Positions 43,292 to 51,559 of a stretch of 64,000 nt of DNA are shown piece by piece (the first letter of the stretch is position 1; the number at the start of each line of letters is the position of its first letter). This DNA comes from CAVQGM01 sp963712065 (GTDB lineage Bacteria > Actinomycetota > Acidimicrobiia > Acidimicrobiales > Acidimicrobilacustridaceae). Made by a program: the position numbers and the translations under genes. A model generated the notes under the pieces. The model saw only the letters and a program-made list of their open reading frames with translations. It was not told where the DNA came from and did not search any database. The stretch is taken from the NCBI GenBank assembly GCA_963712065.1, contig CAVQGM010000001.1:1054001-1118000 (forward strand). The letters run 5' to 3'.

Positions 43292-44680
43292 TCAACCGGA
43301 GCCGACCACGGTGCGCCGGGCGACCAGCCAGTCGAGCATCTGCTCGTAGATCGCCAGCAGCGTGGGACCGTAGACGGGGTTCGTGGCCCACACCCCGGTG
43401 AGCTCGTTCCAGGTCTGGCAGCACGCCGCCGGACCGTAGAGCCGTCGGTCGACCAGCGGGCTGGCGAAGACCGGATCGCGCATGACGTAGGTCTTCAGGT
43501 GCTGGACCTGGGCCCGCACGCCGACGCGGGCCGACGGGAACTGGAAGCCGGTCGGACAGCTGTCGCAGTGGCCGATGCCGGCGTAGTTGTTGAACCGGCG
43601 GGTGTCGTCGTTGCGGAACCAGCCCGTCTCGAGCACCGCCTGGGCCAGGGCGACGTCACCGCGAACACCTTCGGCCTGGCCCTCCTCCACGTAGTACCGC
43701 ACCACGTCGAGCACCGGCTCGGTGGTCTGACCCCCTTGGCCCTTCTCGGCGTACCAGGCCGCCACCTCGTCGGCGGTGAACGTGCTGGGGCCCATGATCT
43801 CGAGCTGCCAGCCCTGGTCCTGCGCCGCCCGGTCGAACATGCGGGGCGCCGAGCCCCGCTCGGCATCCACGAGCACCAGCTCCGCCGCCTCGAGGTCGTC
43901 CTCGACGGCTGACACCAACACGTTGAAGGCCTCGACGCGCTGGTCGGTCGCCTCGGCCACGCGCCGCAGGGCCACGAGTCGGCTCTCGGCTTCCGACAGA
44001 CGAGCCTGCGCGGCGTCGACGACCTCCTGGCGGTGGTCGAGCACGCTCTCGCTCAGCTCTTCGCCGCGCCGCTGGTCGTACTCGCCGAACCCGGTCGACG
44101 TGGCCGCCGAGCCACCGGTTGCGTACATGAACGAGTTCACCGCCGCCGAGCTCATCAGCCCCTGGGCGGCGGCGACCGCATCCGCGGCGCGCGCCACCTC
44201 TCCCTCGCCTTCGCCGACGAGCGCGTCGGTGTTGGCGGCGTCGGTCACGAACGGCACCAGCGCGGCGCGCGCCTGGCCCACCCGGGCCTGGCGATCCAGC
44301 ACGTCGAGGCGGGCCATGAGCACGCGGATGCGGGGCGTCGGATCACGCATCACCGGGGGCGGGGCGTTGGGGTCGACGGCGCCGGCGCGGATGCCGCCCT
44401 CGGGGATCACCGGCGGAGGCGGCGGGACGTCGAGCGTGGCGTCACCGGGTGCCGGGGGCGGGCTCGGCGCCGGCGGGTCGGTGGGCGGCGGCGGATCGGC
44501 CGGCGGCGGCGGATCCGCCGGCGCCGTCGTCGTCGTCGTGGTGTCGGGGATCGTGACGCCCGGGTCCTCGACGGGCTGGGCCGCGAGCGGTGCGGCTGCG
44601 CCCGCGACGAGGCCGGCCACGGCCAGCAGGGCGGCGAGCGGACGCGACAGCGTCGTGGTTCGGGTCGGGGTGGCGGGCAC
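43292..44680 (-). CDS. Secreted glucosaminidase-domain peptidoglycan hydrolase with coiled coil
   Basis: The 462-residue protein has an N-terminal signal sequence (residues about 12-35, LSRPLAALLAVAGLVAGAAA), a Thr/Pro-rich linker, a coiled-coil region (about 130-275) and a C-terminal glucosaminidase (GH73-like) domain: VRGDVALAQAVLETGWFRN and NNYAGIGHCDSC. A cysteine pair in the domain (C-x2-C) and a later CC pair may form disulphides. It probably cleaves peptidoglycan outside the cell, with the coiled coil positioning it. GTG at 44680 starts the signal peptide. Confidence 0.85.
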   Translation of the reverse strand: MPATPTRTTTLSRPLAALLAVAGLVAGAAAPLAAQPVEDPGVTIPDTTTTTTAPADPPPPADPPPPTDPPAPSPPPAPGDATLDVPPPPPVIPEGGIRAGAVDPNAPPPVMRDPTPRIRVLMARLDVLDRQARVGQARAALVPFVTDAANTDALVGEGEGEVARAADAVAAAQGLMSSAAVNSFMYATGGSAATSTGFGEYDQRRGEELSESVLDHRQEVVDAAQARLSEAESRLVALRRVAEATDQRVEAFNVLVSAVEDDLEAAELVLVDAERGSAPRMFDRAAQDQGWQLEIMGPSTFTADEVAAWYAEKGQGGQTTEPVLDVVRYYVEEGQAEGVRGDVALAQAVLETGWFRNDDTRRFNNYAGIGHCDSCPTGFQFPSARVGVRAQVQHLKTYVMRDPVFASPLVDRRLYGPAACCQTWNELTGVWATNPVYGPTLLAIYEQMLDWLVARRTVVGSG

Positions 44681-44837
44681 GGGTCGGTCTGGGGAGCCGG
44701 GTGTCGTCCTATCGGCACGTCGGACCCCGAACCGTAGCCACCCCGGGGACGCCGGCGACAGGCCTCGAGCCGGATCGACACCACCGCTTCGTCCGGCGGT
44801 CACCCGTCCGTCACCCAGGGGCGGCGGATCGACCATC

Positions 44838-44856
44838 CCCTAGGGCAGCCCTAGGG
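44838..44856. promoter_or_regulatory. Palindrome CCCTAGGG-CAG-CCCTAGGG before the aldo/keto reductase
   Basis: Two perfect CCCTAGGG palindromes, three bases apart, make a 19-base inverted repeat symmetrical about a single base. It ends eight bases before the ATG at 44864 and may overlap the ribosome-binding site. CTAG is normally rare in bacterial genomes. A repressor binding site is the likely meaning. Confidence 0.5.
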
Positions 44857-44863
44857 TGAGCGC

Positions 44864-45976
44864 ATGCACCATCGTTACCTCGGCAACAGCGGTCTCAAGG
44901 TCAGCGAGATCTCCCTCGGCAACTGGATCACCCACGGGTCCCAGGTGGGCGACGACGCCGCCCACGCCTGCGTCCACGCCGCCCTCGACGCCGGGATCAC
45001 CACCTTCGACACCGCCGACGTCTACGCCGGCACGCGGGCCGAGAAGGTGCTCGGCGCCGCCCTCGCCGGGCAACGGCGCGAGGGCCTCGAGATCTTCACC
45101 AAGGTGTACTGGCCGACCGGGCCCGGGCCCAATGACCGGGGGCTGTCGCGCAAGCACATCATGGAGGCGATCGACGGATCCCTCCGCCGGCTCGGCACCG
45201 ACTACGTCGACCTGTACCAGGCCCACCGCTACGACCACGAGACGCCGCTCGAGGAGACGATGCAGGCGTTCGCCGACGTCGTCCGCCACGGCAAGGCCCT
45301 GTACATCGGGGTGTCGGAGTGGAGCGCCGGTCAACTGCGCGCCGCCCACGCCCTCGCCACCGAGCTCGGCGTCCAGCTCGTCTCCAACCAGCCGCAGTAC
45401 TCGGCCCTGTGGCGGGTGATCGAGGCCGAGGTCGTGCCGACGAGCCGCGAGCTCGGCATCTCCCAGATCGTGTGGTCGCCGATCGCCCAGGGCGTGCTCA
45501 CCGGGAAGTACCTGCCGGGCGAGCCGCCCCCGGCCGAGTCCCGGGCCACCGACGAGACCGGTGCGGGCTTCGTCGGGCGGTTCCTCCGCGACGACGTGCT
45601 CGAGCGGGTGCAGCTGCTCGCCCCGATCGCCGCCGACGTGGGCGTGACCATGGCCCAGCTCGCCGTGGCCTGGGTGCTGACCAACGACAACGTGGCGTCG
45701 GCCATCGTCGGCGCCACCCGGCCCGAGCAGGTGGTCGACAACGTGGGGGCGTCGGGCCTCGAGCTCGACGCCGACGTGCTGGCCCGCATCGACGAGGCCC
45801 TCGGCCCGGTGATCGAGCGCGACCCGCGCCGCACCGAGCAGTTCACCCCCCAGACCCGGTCCCTGACCACGGCCCTGACACGGCTCAGCTCTCGCCGAGG
45901 GCCTCCCGCACCATGGCGTGGAGCTGGGTCTCGGCCTGCTGGTAGGAGAAGTACCGGGCGCCGAGGTCGAAGTTGA
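44864..45976 (+). CDS. Aldo/keto reductase (KCNAB/YghZ-like)
   Basis: The 370-residue TIM-barrel oxidoreductase starts MHHRYLGNSGLKVSEISLGN and has the catalytic set: FDTADVYAG (Asp, Tyr), IFTKVYW (Lys) and LYQAHRYDH (His). The later VSNQPQYSAL and GASRPEQV-like AIVGATRPEQVVDN bind NADPH. It resembles voltage-gated K-channel beta-subunit-like AKRs. The last about 37 residues (after FTPQ) are Arg/Pro/Ser-rich and overlap the convergent glycosyltransferase by 92 bases, which suggests that the natural stop is lost to a frameshift near a C tract at 45846-45851. Confidence 0.9.
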   Translation: MHHRYLGNSGLKVSEISLGNWITHGSQVGDDAAHACVHAALDAGITTFDTADVYAGTRAEKVLGAALAGQRREGLEIFTKVYWPTGPGPNDRGLSRKHIMEAIDGSLRRLGTDYVDLYQAHRYDHETPLEETMQAFADVVRHGKALYIGVSEWSAGQLRAAHALATELGVQLVSNQPQYSALWRVIEAEVVPTSRELGISQIVWSPIAQGVLTGKYLPGEPPPAESRATDETGAGFVGRFLRDDVLERVQLLAPIAADVGVTMAQLAVAWVLTNDNVASAIVGATRPEQVVDNVGASGLELDADVLARIDEALGPVIERDPRRTEQFTPQTRSLTTALTRLSSRRGPPAPWRGAGSRPAGRRSTGRRGRS

Positions 45977-47150
45977 CGTCGGTCATGGCCGCCGCCCGCT
46001 CGGGGTCGCGCATGACCGCCTTGGCCTCGGCGATGGTCTCGTCGGTCACGTAGCCGTCGAACTCGATCATCTCGAAGCCCTTGGGGCGGATGTCGAGGCT
46101 GTAGATCGAGTACCGGTTCACCACCACCGGTCGGCGGTAGTAGATCGCCTCGACGAGGGCGTTGCCGAAGCCCTCGATGGTCGACGGGTAGGTCACCAGG
46201 TCGGCGGCCCGGTAGACGTCGCCGAGGGCGAGGAGCCGGCCGTCGCCGGGCCGGTGGCCGGCCTCCTGGCGGATGCGGTCGCCGGCGAAGACCACGCCCA
46301 CCCCGAGCAGCCCGGCGTACTCGCGGATGCGGCGCACGTAGCCGCCCCCCTCGTCGTCGAGGCTGTGGGACACGACCATCCGGGCGGGCTCGTCGAGGCG
46401 CCGGACCAGCTCGATGGCGTGCTCGATGCCCTTGCGCTGCACCACCCGGGTGGGCTGGAGGACCAACCGCTCGTCGGGGCCGACACCGAGCTCGCCCCGC
46501 ACCACCTCGCGGGTCGCCCGGGGCGGTGGCGGTGGGTTGGCGAAGTCCATGACGTTCGGGACCACGCGCACCGACACGCCCGTGCGCAGCCCGAGCTGCA
46601 TCCCGGCCACCGAGTTGATCACCGCGTGGGTGATCGACTTGAGCCGCGGCGGGAACGCCGTGTTCAGCATGTCGTCGACGCAGTTGACGAGGAACCGGTC
46701 GCGCTCCCAGTAGAAGTCGTGGTGGTGGGCGATCACCGGGATGTTGGTCTCGGCGATGTACTCGGTGAGGGCCAACCCGAGCGGGATGTTCATCGGGATG
46801 GTGAGCGCGTTCTCGGCGATGAGCAGCTCGATGCCGAAGGAGTCGACGAACCGGGCGATCGCCTTCTTCAGCAGGTCGCCCAGCTGCATGATCTCGGCGG
46901 TGAGCGCTTCGGACCGGACCCGATCGTGGAACGCCTGCGCGGTGATGGCCAGGATCGCCGGGTGGGAGAACGCCGCCTCGGGCACCACCGACGAGTGCTC
47001 GGGCGGTCGATCCGATTCGCCGGCGAAGTAGAAGCAGGCGTGGCCGAGCCCCTCGAGGATCTCGGCCCACTTCCGCGTCTCGAGCGACACGCCGTCGGTG
47101 CCTTCGAAGCGGGTCGAGACGAAGCCGATCCGGCGGGCCCCCGGGCTCAC
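45885..47150 (-). CDS. GT-B glycosyltransferase (family 4-like)
   Basis: The 421-residue protein has a GT-B fold. The N-terminal domain starts RIGFVSTRFEGTDGVSLETR, and the C-terminal domain has LVLQPTRVVQRKGIEHAIEL and the EX7E motif YPSTIEGFGNALVEAIYY that binds the donor nucleotide sugar. GT4 enzymes retain anomeric configuration; donor and acceptor are unknown. It could make a trehalose- or glucan-type product, but no context fixes that. The start is GTG at 47150, 78 bases before the divergent SDR start. Confidence 0.87.
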   Translation of the reverse strand: MSPGARRIGFVSTRFEGTDGVSLETRKWAEILEGLGHACFYFAGESDRPPEHSSVVPEAAFSHPAILAITAQAFHDRVRSEALTAEIMQLGDLLKKAIARFVDSFGIELLIAENALTIPMNIPLGLALTEYIAETNIPVIAHHHDFYWERDRFLVNCVDDMLNTAFPPRLKSITHAVINSVAGMQLGLRTGVSVRVVPNVMDFANPPPPPRATREVVRGELGVGPDERLVLQPTRVVQRKGIEHAIELVRRLDEPARMVVSHSLDDEGGGYVRRIREYAGLLGVGVVFAGDRIRQEAGHRPGDGRLLALGDVYRAADLVTYPSTIEGFGNALVEAIYYRRPVVVNRYSIYSLDIRPKGFEMIEFDGYVTDETIAEAKAVMRDPERAAAMTDVNFDLGARYFSYQQAETQLHAMVREALGES

Positions 47151-47227
47151 CGCTGCTCTCCGTGGTGCACGGCGGGCAGCGTAGGCGCCACGGGAAGATC
47201 GCGACGGTCCCGCCGGTTGGTCCGTCC

Positions 47228-47929
47228 GTGCCCACCGTCGAGCTCACTGATCGATCCGTCATCGTCACCGGGGCCACGGGCGGGCTCGGATCCGCCCTCG
47301 CCCGCGTCCTCGCCGAGCGGGGTGCCGCGCTCACCCTGACCGGACGCCGGGCTGAACGCCTGACCGAGGTGGCCGCCGCGCTGCCCGGTCGACCGGCCAC
47401 CTTCGCCGTCGACCTGCGCCAGCCCGGCGCCCCCGAGCGGGTCGTGGCTGCCGCCCTCGACGCCCATGGTCGTCTCGCCGGGGTGGTGAACGCCGCCGGC
47501 GTGGTCGCCTTCGGCGCACTGGCCGACACCGACGACGCCGTGCTCGAGACGCTCTTCGCCGTGAACGTGCTGGCGCCGCTGCGGCTGGTGCGAGCCGCCC
47601 TCCCCCACCTCGGCGGCGGGTTCGTCGTCGACCTCAGCGCGGTGGTGGCCGAGCAGCCGGTGGCCGGCATGGTCGCCTACTCGGCGACCAAGGGCGCCCT
47701 CACCGCGGCCGACACCGCACTGGCGCGCGAGCTGCGGCGTGACCGCATCCACGTGCTCGATGCCCGCCCTCCCCACACCGAGACCGGCCTGGCCGGGAGA
47801 CCGCTGGCCGGTGAGGCACCGACCCTGCCCGAGGGTCTCGACCCGGCGGCCGTGGCCACCACCATCGTCGACGCCCTGGTGGCCGGGGAACGGGCCGTCC
47901 CCGCGGGGGCGTTCCGCGCGCACGGCTGA
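47228..47929 (+). CDS. Short-chain dehydrogenase/reductase
   Basis: The 233-residue SDR has VIVTGATGGLGSALARVLAE (nucleotide site), LAGVVNAAGVVAFG (NAG motif), a Ser in VDLSAVVAEQ and the catalytic YSATKGALTAAD (Tyr and Lys). The family reduces or oxidises alcohols with NAD(P). Substrate unknown. GTG at 47228 opens the first strand; an upstream GTG-rich extension has no domain. It is divergent from the glycosyltransferase. Confidence 0.9.
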   Translation: MPTVELTDRSVIVTGATGGLGSALARVLAERGAALTLTGRRAERLTEVAAALPGRPATFAVDLRQPGAPERVVAAALDAHGRLAGVVNAAGVVAFGALADTDDAVLETLFAVNVLAPLRLVRAALPHLGGGFVVDLSAVVAEQPVAGMVAYSATKGALTAADTALARELRRDRIHVLDARPPHTETGLAGRPLAGEAPTLPEGLDPAAVATTIVDALVAGERAVPAGAFRAHG

Positions 47930-47949
47930 GCGCGTTCGGGACCCATCGG

Positions 47950-48001
47950 CGAACTGGTCGTCGTCTCGGAGTTCTCACCCCCCGCTCCCGCCACCGGTTC
48001 G
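47950..48001. repeat. Imperfect inverted repeat with CGAACTGGT / ACCGGTTCG arms
   Basis: CGAACTGGT (47950-47958) and ACCGGTTCG (47993-48001) are inverted with one mismatch, 34 bases apart. It lies between the convergent SDR and gluQRS genes. The arms match the ends of the repeats at 34263 and 62331, but the inner stem is not conserved. Confidence 0.5.
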
Positions 48002-48020
48002 AGGGTCGGTCGGGGGTTGG

Positions 48021-48950
48021 TCAGAGGCCTCCATAGGCGAGCAGACCCTCGGGCGGCAGGGTCCACGGCTCGCGAGGGACGCCGCCCGGGTCGAAGCGGG
48101 CCAGCAGCTCCGCGGTCGTCACCGGCTCACCGGGCTCGGCCAGGCCCAGGCTCACCGCCAACGCTGCCCGCACCTCGTCGGCCGACAGGCCGGCGTCGGC
48201 GCAGACGTCCAACGTCACCGCCCCGTGCCGCTTGGCCAGCCGCTGCCCGTCGGGGCCGAGCACCAGGGGCACGTGGGCGTAGGTCGGCACCCGGAGCCCG
48301 AGCAGCTCGGCCAGGTGGATCTGGCGGGGGGTGCCCGGCAGCAGGTCGTCGCCCCGCACCACCTCCTCGATGCCCTGGTCGTGGTCGTCGACCACCACCG
48401 CCAGGTTGTAGGCCGGGGTGCCGTCGTTGCGGCGCAGCACGAAGTCGTCGACCCGTCCCCCGGTGGGGCCGTGCAGCCGATCGACGAACGCCACCTCGGC
48501 CCCGTCGGCCCGCAGCCGCAGCGCCGCCGGCCGTCCTGCCGCCTCGCGAGCGGCCCGCTCGGCCGCGGTCAAGTCCCGGCACGTGCCGGGGTAGGCGCCG
48601 TCGGGCAGGTGCTCGTGCGGTGCCACCGCCGCCTCGCGCACCTCCCGCCGGGTGCAGTAGCACGGGAACGTGAGCCCGGCGCCGACCAGCTCGTCGATCG
48701 CGGCGCGGTAGCGGTCGAGCCGGTCGGCCTGGCACACCGGGTCGCCGTCCCAGTCGAGGCCGAAGGCCAGGAGGTCGCGCTGGTGGCCGGCGACGTTCTC
48801 GCGCCGCGACGACCCCGGGTCGAGGTCGTCGACGCGCAGCAGGAACCGTGAACCCGCCGACCGGGCGAACAACCACGCCAGCAGCGCGGTGCGGAGGCTC
48901 CCCAGGTGGAGCGGCCCGCTCGGGCTCGGCGCGAAGCGACCGTCGGCCAT
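48021..48950 (-). CDS. gluQRS: Glutamyl-Q tRNA(Asp) synthetase
   Basis: The 309-residue protein is a truncated glutamyl-tRNA synthetase that glutamylates queuosine in tRNA(Asp). It has the HIGH-type motif PSGPLHLGSL (residues 11-19), the zinc motif Cys97-x-Cys99...Tyr120-x3-Cys124 seen in GluQRS, DDHDQGIEEVVRGDDLL and the KMSKS-like LAKRHGAV. The anticodon-binding domain is absent. The ATG at 48950 is used; a GTG seven codons upstream is possible. Confidence 0.95.
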   Translation of the reverse strand: MADGRFAPSPSGPLHLGSLRTALLAWLFARSAGSRFLLRVDDLDPGSSRRENVAGHQRDLLAFGLDWDGDPVCQADRLDRYRAAIDELVGAGLTFPCYCTRREVREAAVAPHEHLPDGAYPGTCRDLTAAERAAREAAGRPAALRLRADGAEVAFVDRLHGPTGGRVDDFVLRRNDGTPAYNLAVVVDDHDQGIEEVVRGDDLLPGTPRQIHLAELLGLRVPTYAHVPLVLGPDGQRLAKRHGAVTLDVCADAGLSADEVRAALAVSLGLAEPGEPVTTAELLARFDPGGVPREPWTLPPEGLLAYGGL

Positions 48951-49054
48951 GGTGCGGCGATCCTCGCGCACCCGCTCGACGCCGCCATCGCCGAGCGCGG
49001 TCGGCAGCGCCGGGCCCGACCCTACGTCCGCTCGCAGCGTCGCCGTCTCGGCGC

Positions 49055-49162
49055 TCAGGGGTGGGACGAGCTGGGTTCGCCGGGGATCTCGAAGACCACG
49101 TCGTCGACGTCGCAGGAGCGCCGGTCCTCACCCGGCTCGTAGGACGGCACGATGGGGTGGAG
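49055..49162 (-). pseudogene. C-terminal remnant of a UBP-type zinc-finger protein
   Basis: A 35-codon minus frame reads LHPIVPSYEPGEDRR and continues CDVDDVVFEIPGEPSSSHP before a stop at 49055. Intact actinobacterial UBP-finger proteins end in HPIVRSYEPGEDWWWCYVDE-type sequence with a final PSFSHP-like end. The cysteine/histidine zinc ligands upstream are gone because this frame cannot be followed back past the ParA gene at 49190. Tryptophans are replaced by Arg and Ser, a sign of decay. Confidence 0.65.
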
Positions 49163-49189
49163 AGGCCACGGGGGTCGCGCCCGTCGGTC

Positions 49190-49933
49190 TCACAGGCGGG
49201 TGACGACCTCGTCCCACAGCTTCCGATAGGCCCTGGCCGAGGCGCTGCGGGGAGCGAAGGCGCCGACCGGTGCGCGGTGGACGCCCATCCGCTCGATGTC
49301 GCTGGCCGACGGGATCCGCGCCTCGAGCACGTCGGATCGCTCGCTCGTCACCCCGGCGATCAGCTCGCGGTGCAGGCGCTTGCGGCCGTCGACCATCGAG
49401 AAGAAGCCGATCACCTGCGGCGGCCGGCGCACCCGGCCCTCGGCCAGGAACGTGTCGAGCTGGTCGAACGTGCGCAGCGACAGCGTCGTCGGGATGAGCG
49501 GCACGAGCAGCGCGTCGGCCGCCTCGAACACGCTCTCCGACGCCAGCGAGATGCTCGGGGGGCAGTCGAGGAAGACGTAGTCGTACTCGCGGGCGATCGG
49601 CTTGAGGACCCGGGCCAGGCGCCGGGTCGGCTTCTTGGCGGCGTCGAGCTCGAGGTCGAGGTTGCGGTAGGAGAAGTCGGCGGGCACGAGGTCGAGGTTG
49701 TCGTAGTCGGTGCCCTTCGCCACGTCCTCCAGGTCGCGCTTGCCCCGCACGATGGCCCGGCCGCCGCCCTTCACCTTCGGCTTCACCCGGAAGTAGAAGG
49801 TGGCGGCGCCCTGCGGGTCGAGGTCCCACACCAGCACCCGGGCACCGGTGGACGCGGCGAGATGCGCCAGGTTGACCGCCGAGGCCGTCTTCCCGACGCC
49901 GCCCTTGATGTTGTACGTCGCGAGGATCGTCAC
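49190..49933 (-). CDS. ParA-family ATPase coupled to CYTH-CHAD
   Basis: The 247-residue ATPase has the deviant Walker A loop YNIKGGVGKTASAV (signature Lys10, Lys15), the A' motif WDLDPQGAAT and Walker B DYVFLDCPPS, as in ParA/MinD cargo-positioning proteins. ParA proteins form gradients on the nucleoid that place plasmids, chromosomes or granules. There is no parB or parS beside it, so it is not a chromosome ParAB. Its GTG overlaps the CYTH-CHAD stop by four bases (GTGA), strong evidence for a shared role. It could instead be a MinD-like regulator. Confidence 0.93.
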   Translation of the reverse strand: MTILATYNIKGGVGKTASAVNLAHLAASTGARVLVWDLDPQGAATFYFRVKPKVKGGGRAIVRGKRDLEDVAKGTDYDNLDLVPADFSYRNLDLELDAAKKPTRRLARVLKPIAREYDYVFLDCPPSISLASESVFEAADALLVPLIPTTLSLRTFDQLDTFLAEGRVRRPPQVIGFFSMVDGRKRLHRELIAGVTSERSDVLEARIPSASDIERMGVHRAPVGAFAPRSASARAYRKLWDEVVTRL

Positions 49934-51531
49934 CCGCCGTCTCCCGTGTCGTGATCCCGGTCCCCGAAGAGGTGCTTCATCCGCCGACGGACCGCCTTGG
50001 CGTCGAACCGGCCGAAGCGTTCGTCGAACGCCGCCCGCGCCGCCCGCTCGCGCTCGTCGAGGTGGTCGACGAGGAAGCCGAGGGCGATGATGCTCGACGC
50101 CGGCACGTCGCCGCCGTCGAGCATCTCCTGACCGAACCCCTCGAGCGACCCGATCTGCACCTGGCAGTCCTGGTACTCGCCGAGCACGTCCTGCAGGCCC
50201 TTCAGGTCCTTCACCACCGCCGCCACCTCGTCGGTGTCGAACAGGCTCCCGTAGCACTCGAGCGCGTAGCGCAGCTTCTTGGCGTCCTTGCGCAGGGTGT
50301 GGAGGTCCTCGGGGGGCGAGGACCCGTCGATGCGGCGGCCGTCGCGGATCACCTTGCGATAGGCCGTCCAGATGCGCTCGGCAGCGACGTCGGCGGCGGG
50401 GCGGGCGGCGTCGGGCGCGTCGGTCGGGTCGGCCGTCGGTGCGTCGAGGAACGCCCGCCACCGGTCGAGCAGGGCGCGGTAGCGCTCGGTGTCGAGCTCG
50501 GCGACCAGCGCGGCGTGGGCGGCGCGTTGGTGCTCGGCGATGAAGGCGGCGAACGGGTCGAGGTCGGTACGCCGGTCGACCGGGAGGGCGTGGCGGAACT
50601 CGGGGATCTCGAGCAGGTAGACGTCGAAGTCCCGCGTGGGGCTGGTGACGCCCCCGAGCCATCTGAACTCGTCGGCCATGTGCCTGCGCACCTCGGACGG
50701 CAGCACGCCCTTGGCCTGACCGAGCACCGACCGGGTGCGGCGCACCGCCACCCGGTAGTCGTGCAGGAACTCGGAGTCGAGGTCGTCGCGCAGGCCCGGC
50801 TCGTTGACCTCCATGGTGGCCAGCAGGGCTCGGCACACGAGGGCCCATGCCTCGAGGGCGGTGGCCTCGGCGGGGAGCGCCAGGCGCAGCTTGCCGGTGT
50901 ACCCGCCGGGATCGAGACCGGCCGCCCGCAGCGCCACCACGGCCAGGTCGTCGTCGGCGGGTCGCAGCACGACCTGGGACCCGAGGAGGGCCGACAGCTC
51001 GTCGGCCGCCTCGACGTAGCCCCGGACGGGAAGGACCTCCACCTGCGGGGCGAGACGGGTGGGGCGCGAGCGGGCGCCGTCGGCGCGAGCACTGGCCCCC
51101 TCCTCGACGACCACCCGGGCCACCGTCTTGTCCTCGTCGTCGAGCAGTCGGAGGGTGAGGTGCCGGGCCTCGACGGTCACCAGCGGCAGGAGCGCTCGCA
51201 TCTCCACCACCGCCCCCAACCGGTCGGTGACCGGACCGGCGGGCAGGTCGGCCACGAACCGGGGCACCTCGTCGAGGTGGTACCGACCGAGCACCTCGCC
51301 GTCGTCGACCGACCGCCACACGAGCCACGCCGACGACGGGTCGACCCGGTGCTCGAGCACGGTGCCCTGCCCGTAGAGCCGCCAGTCGAAGGTGTCGAAC
51401 AGGGTGCGCCGCACCGACTCGCCGCGGTCGCGGGCGAAGCGGCCGTGGGCCTCGACGGCAGCCAGGACGCGCGCCACGTCGGCCCGCGCCACGTCTCCCG
51501 ACGCGGGCGCGGTGAACCGGGTGACGACCAT
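49930..51531 (-). CDS. CYTH and CHAD domain protein (polyphosphate-related)
   Basis: The 533-residue protein has an N-terminal CYTH (triphosphate tunnel) domain (residues about 1-210) that in this copy has lost the canonical ExExK start, and a C-terminal CHAD domain (about 230-520) with HDYRVAVRRTRSVLGQAKGV, DLHTLRKDAKKLRYALECYG and other conserved histidines and basic residues on helices. CHAD domains bind polyphosphate and coat polyP granules in bacteria (established). CYTH domains hydrolyse triphosphates. It is followed immediately by parA and preceded by the SDR gene with 28 bases between. Confidence 0.92.
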   Translation of the reverse strand: MVVTRFTAPASGDVARADVARVLAAVEAHGRFARDRGESVRRTLFDTFDWRLYGQGTVLEHRVDPSSAWLVWRSVDDGEVLGRYHLDEVPRFVADLPAGPVTDRLGAVVEMRALLPLVTVEARHLTLRLLDDEDKTVARVVVEEGASARADGARSRPTRLAPQVEVLPVRGYVEAADELSALLGSQVVLRPADDDLAVVALRAAGLDPGGYTGKLRLALPAEATALEAWALVCRALLATMEVNEPGLRDDLDSEFLHDYRVAVRRTRSVLGQAKGVLPSEVRRHMADEFRWLGGVTSPTRDFDVYLLEIPEFRHALPVDRRTDLDPFAAFIAEHQRAAHAALVAELDTERYRALLDRWRAFLDAPTADPTDAPDAARPAADVAAERIWTAYRKVIRDGRRIDGSSPPEDLHTLRKDAKKLRYALECYGSLFDTDEVAAVVKDLKGLQDVLGEYQDCQVQIGSLEGFGQEMLDGGDVPASSIIALGFLVDHLDERERAARAAFDERFGRFDAKAVRRRMKHLFGDRDHDTGDGG

Positions 51532-51559
51532 GGCTCGCGCAGGGTAGTGCCCGCCCGGA

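Noticed and set aside
49190..49933. Chromosomal ParA of a ParABS system
   Set aside because: No parB or parS-like palindrome nearby and no replication genes.
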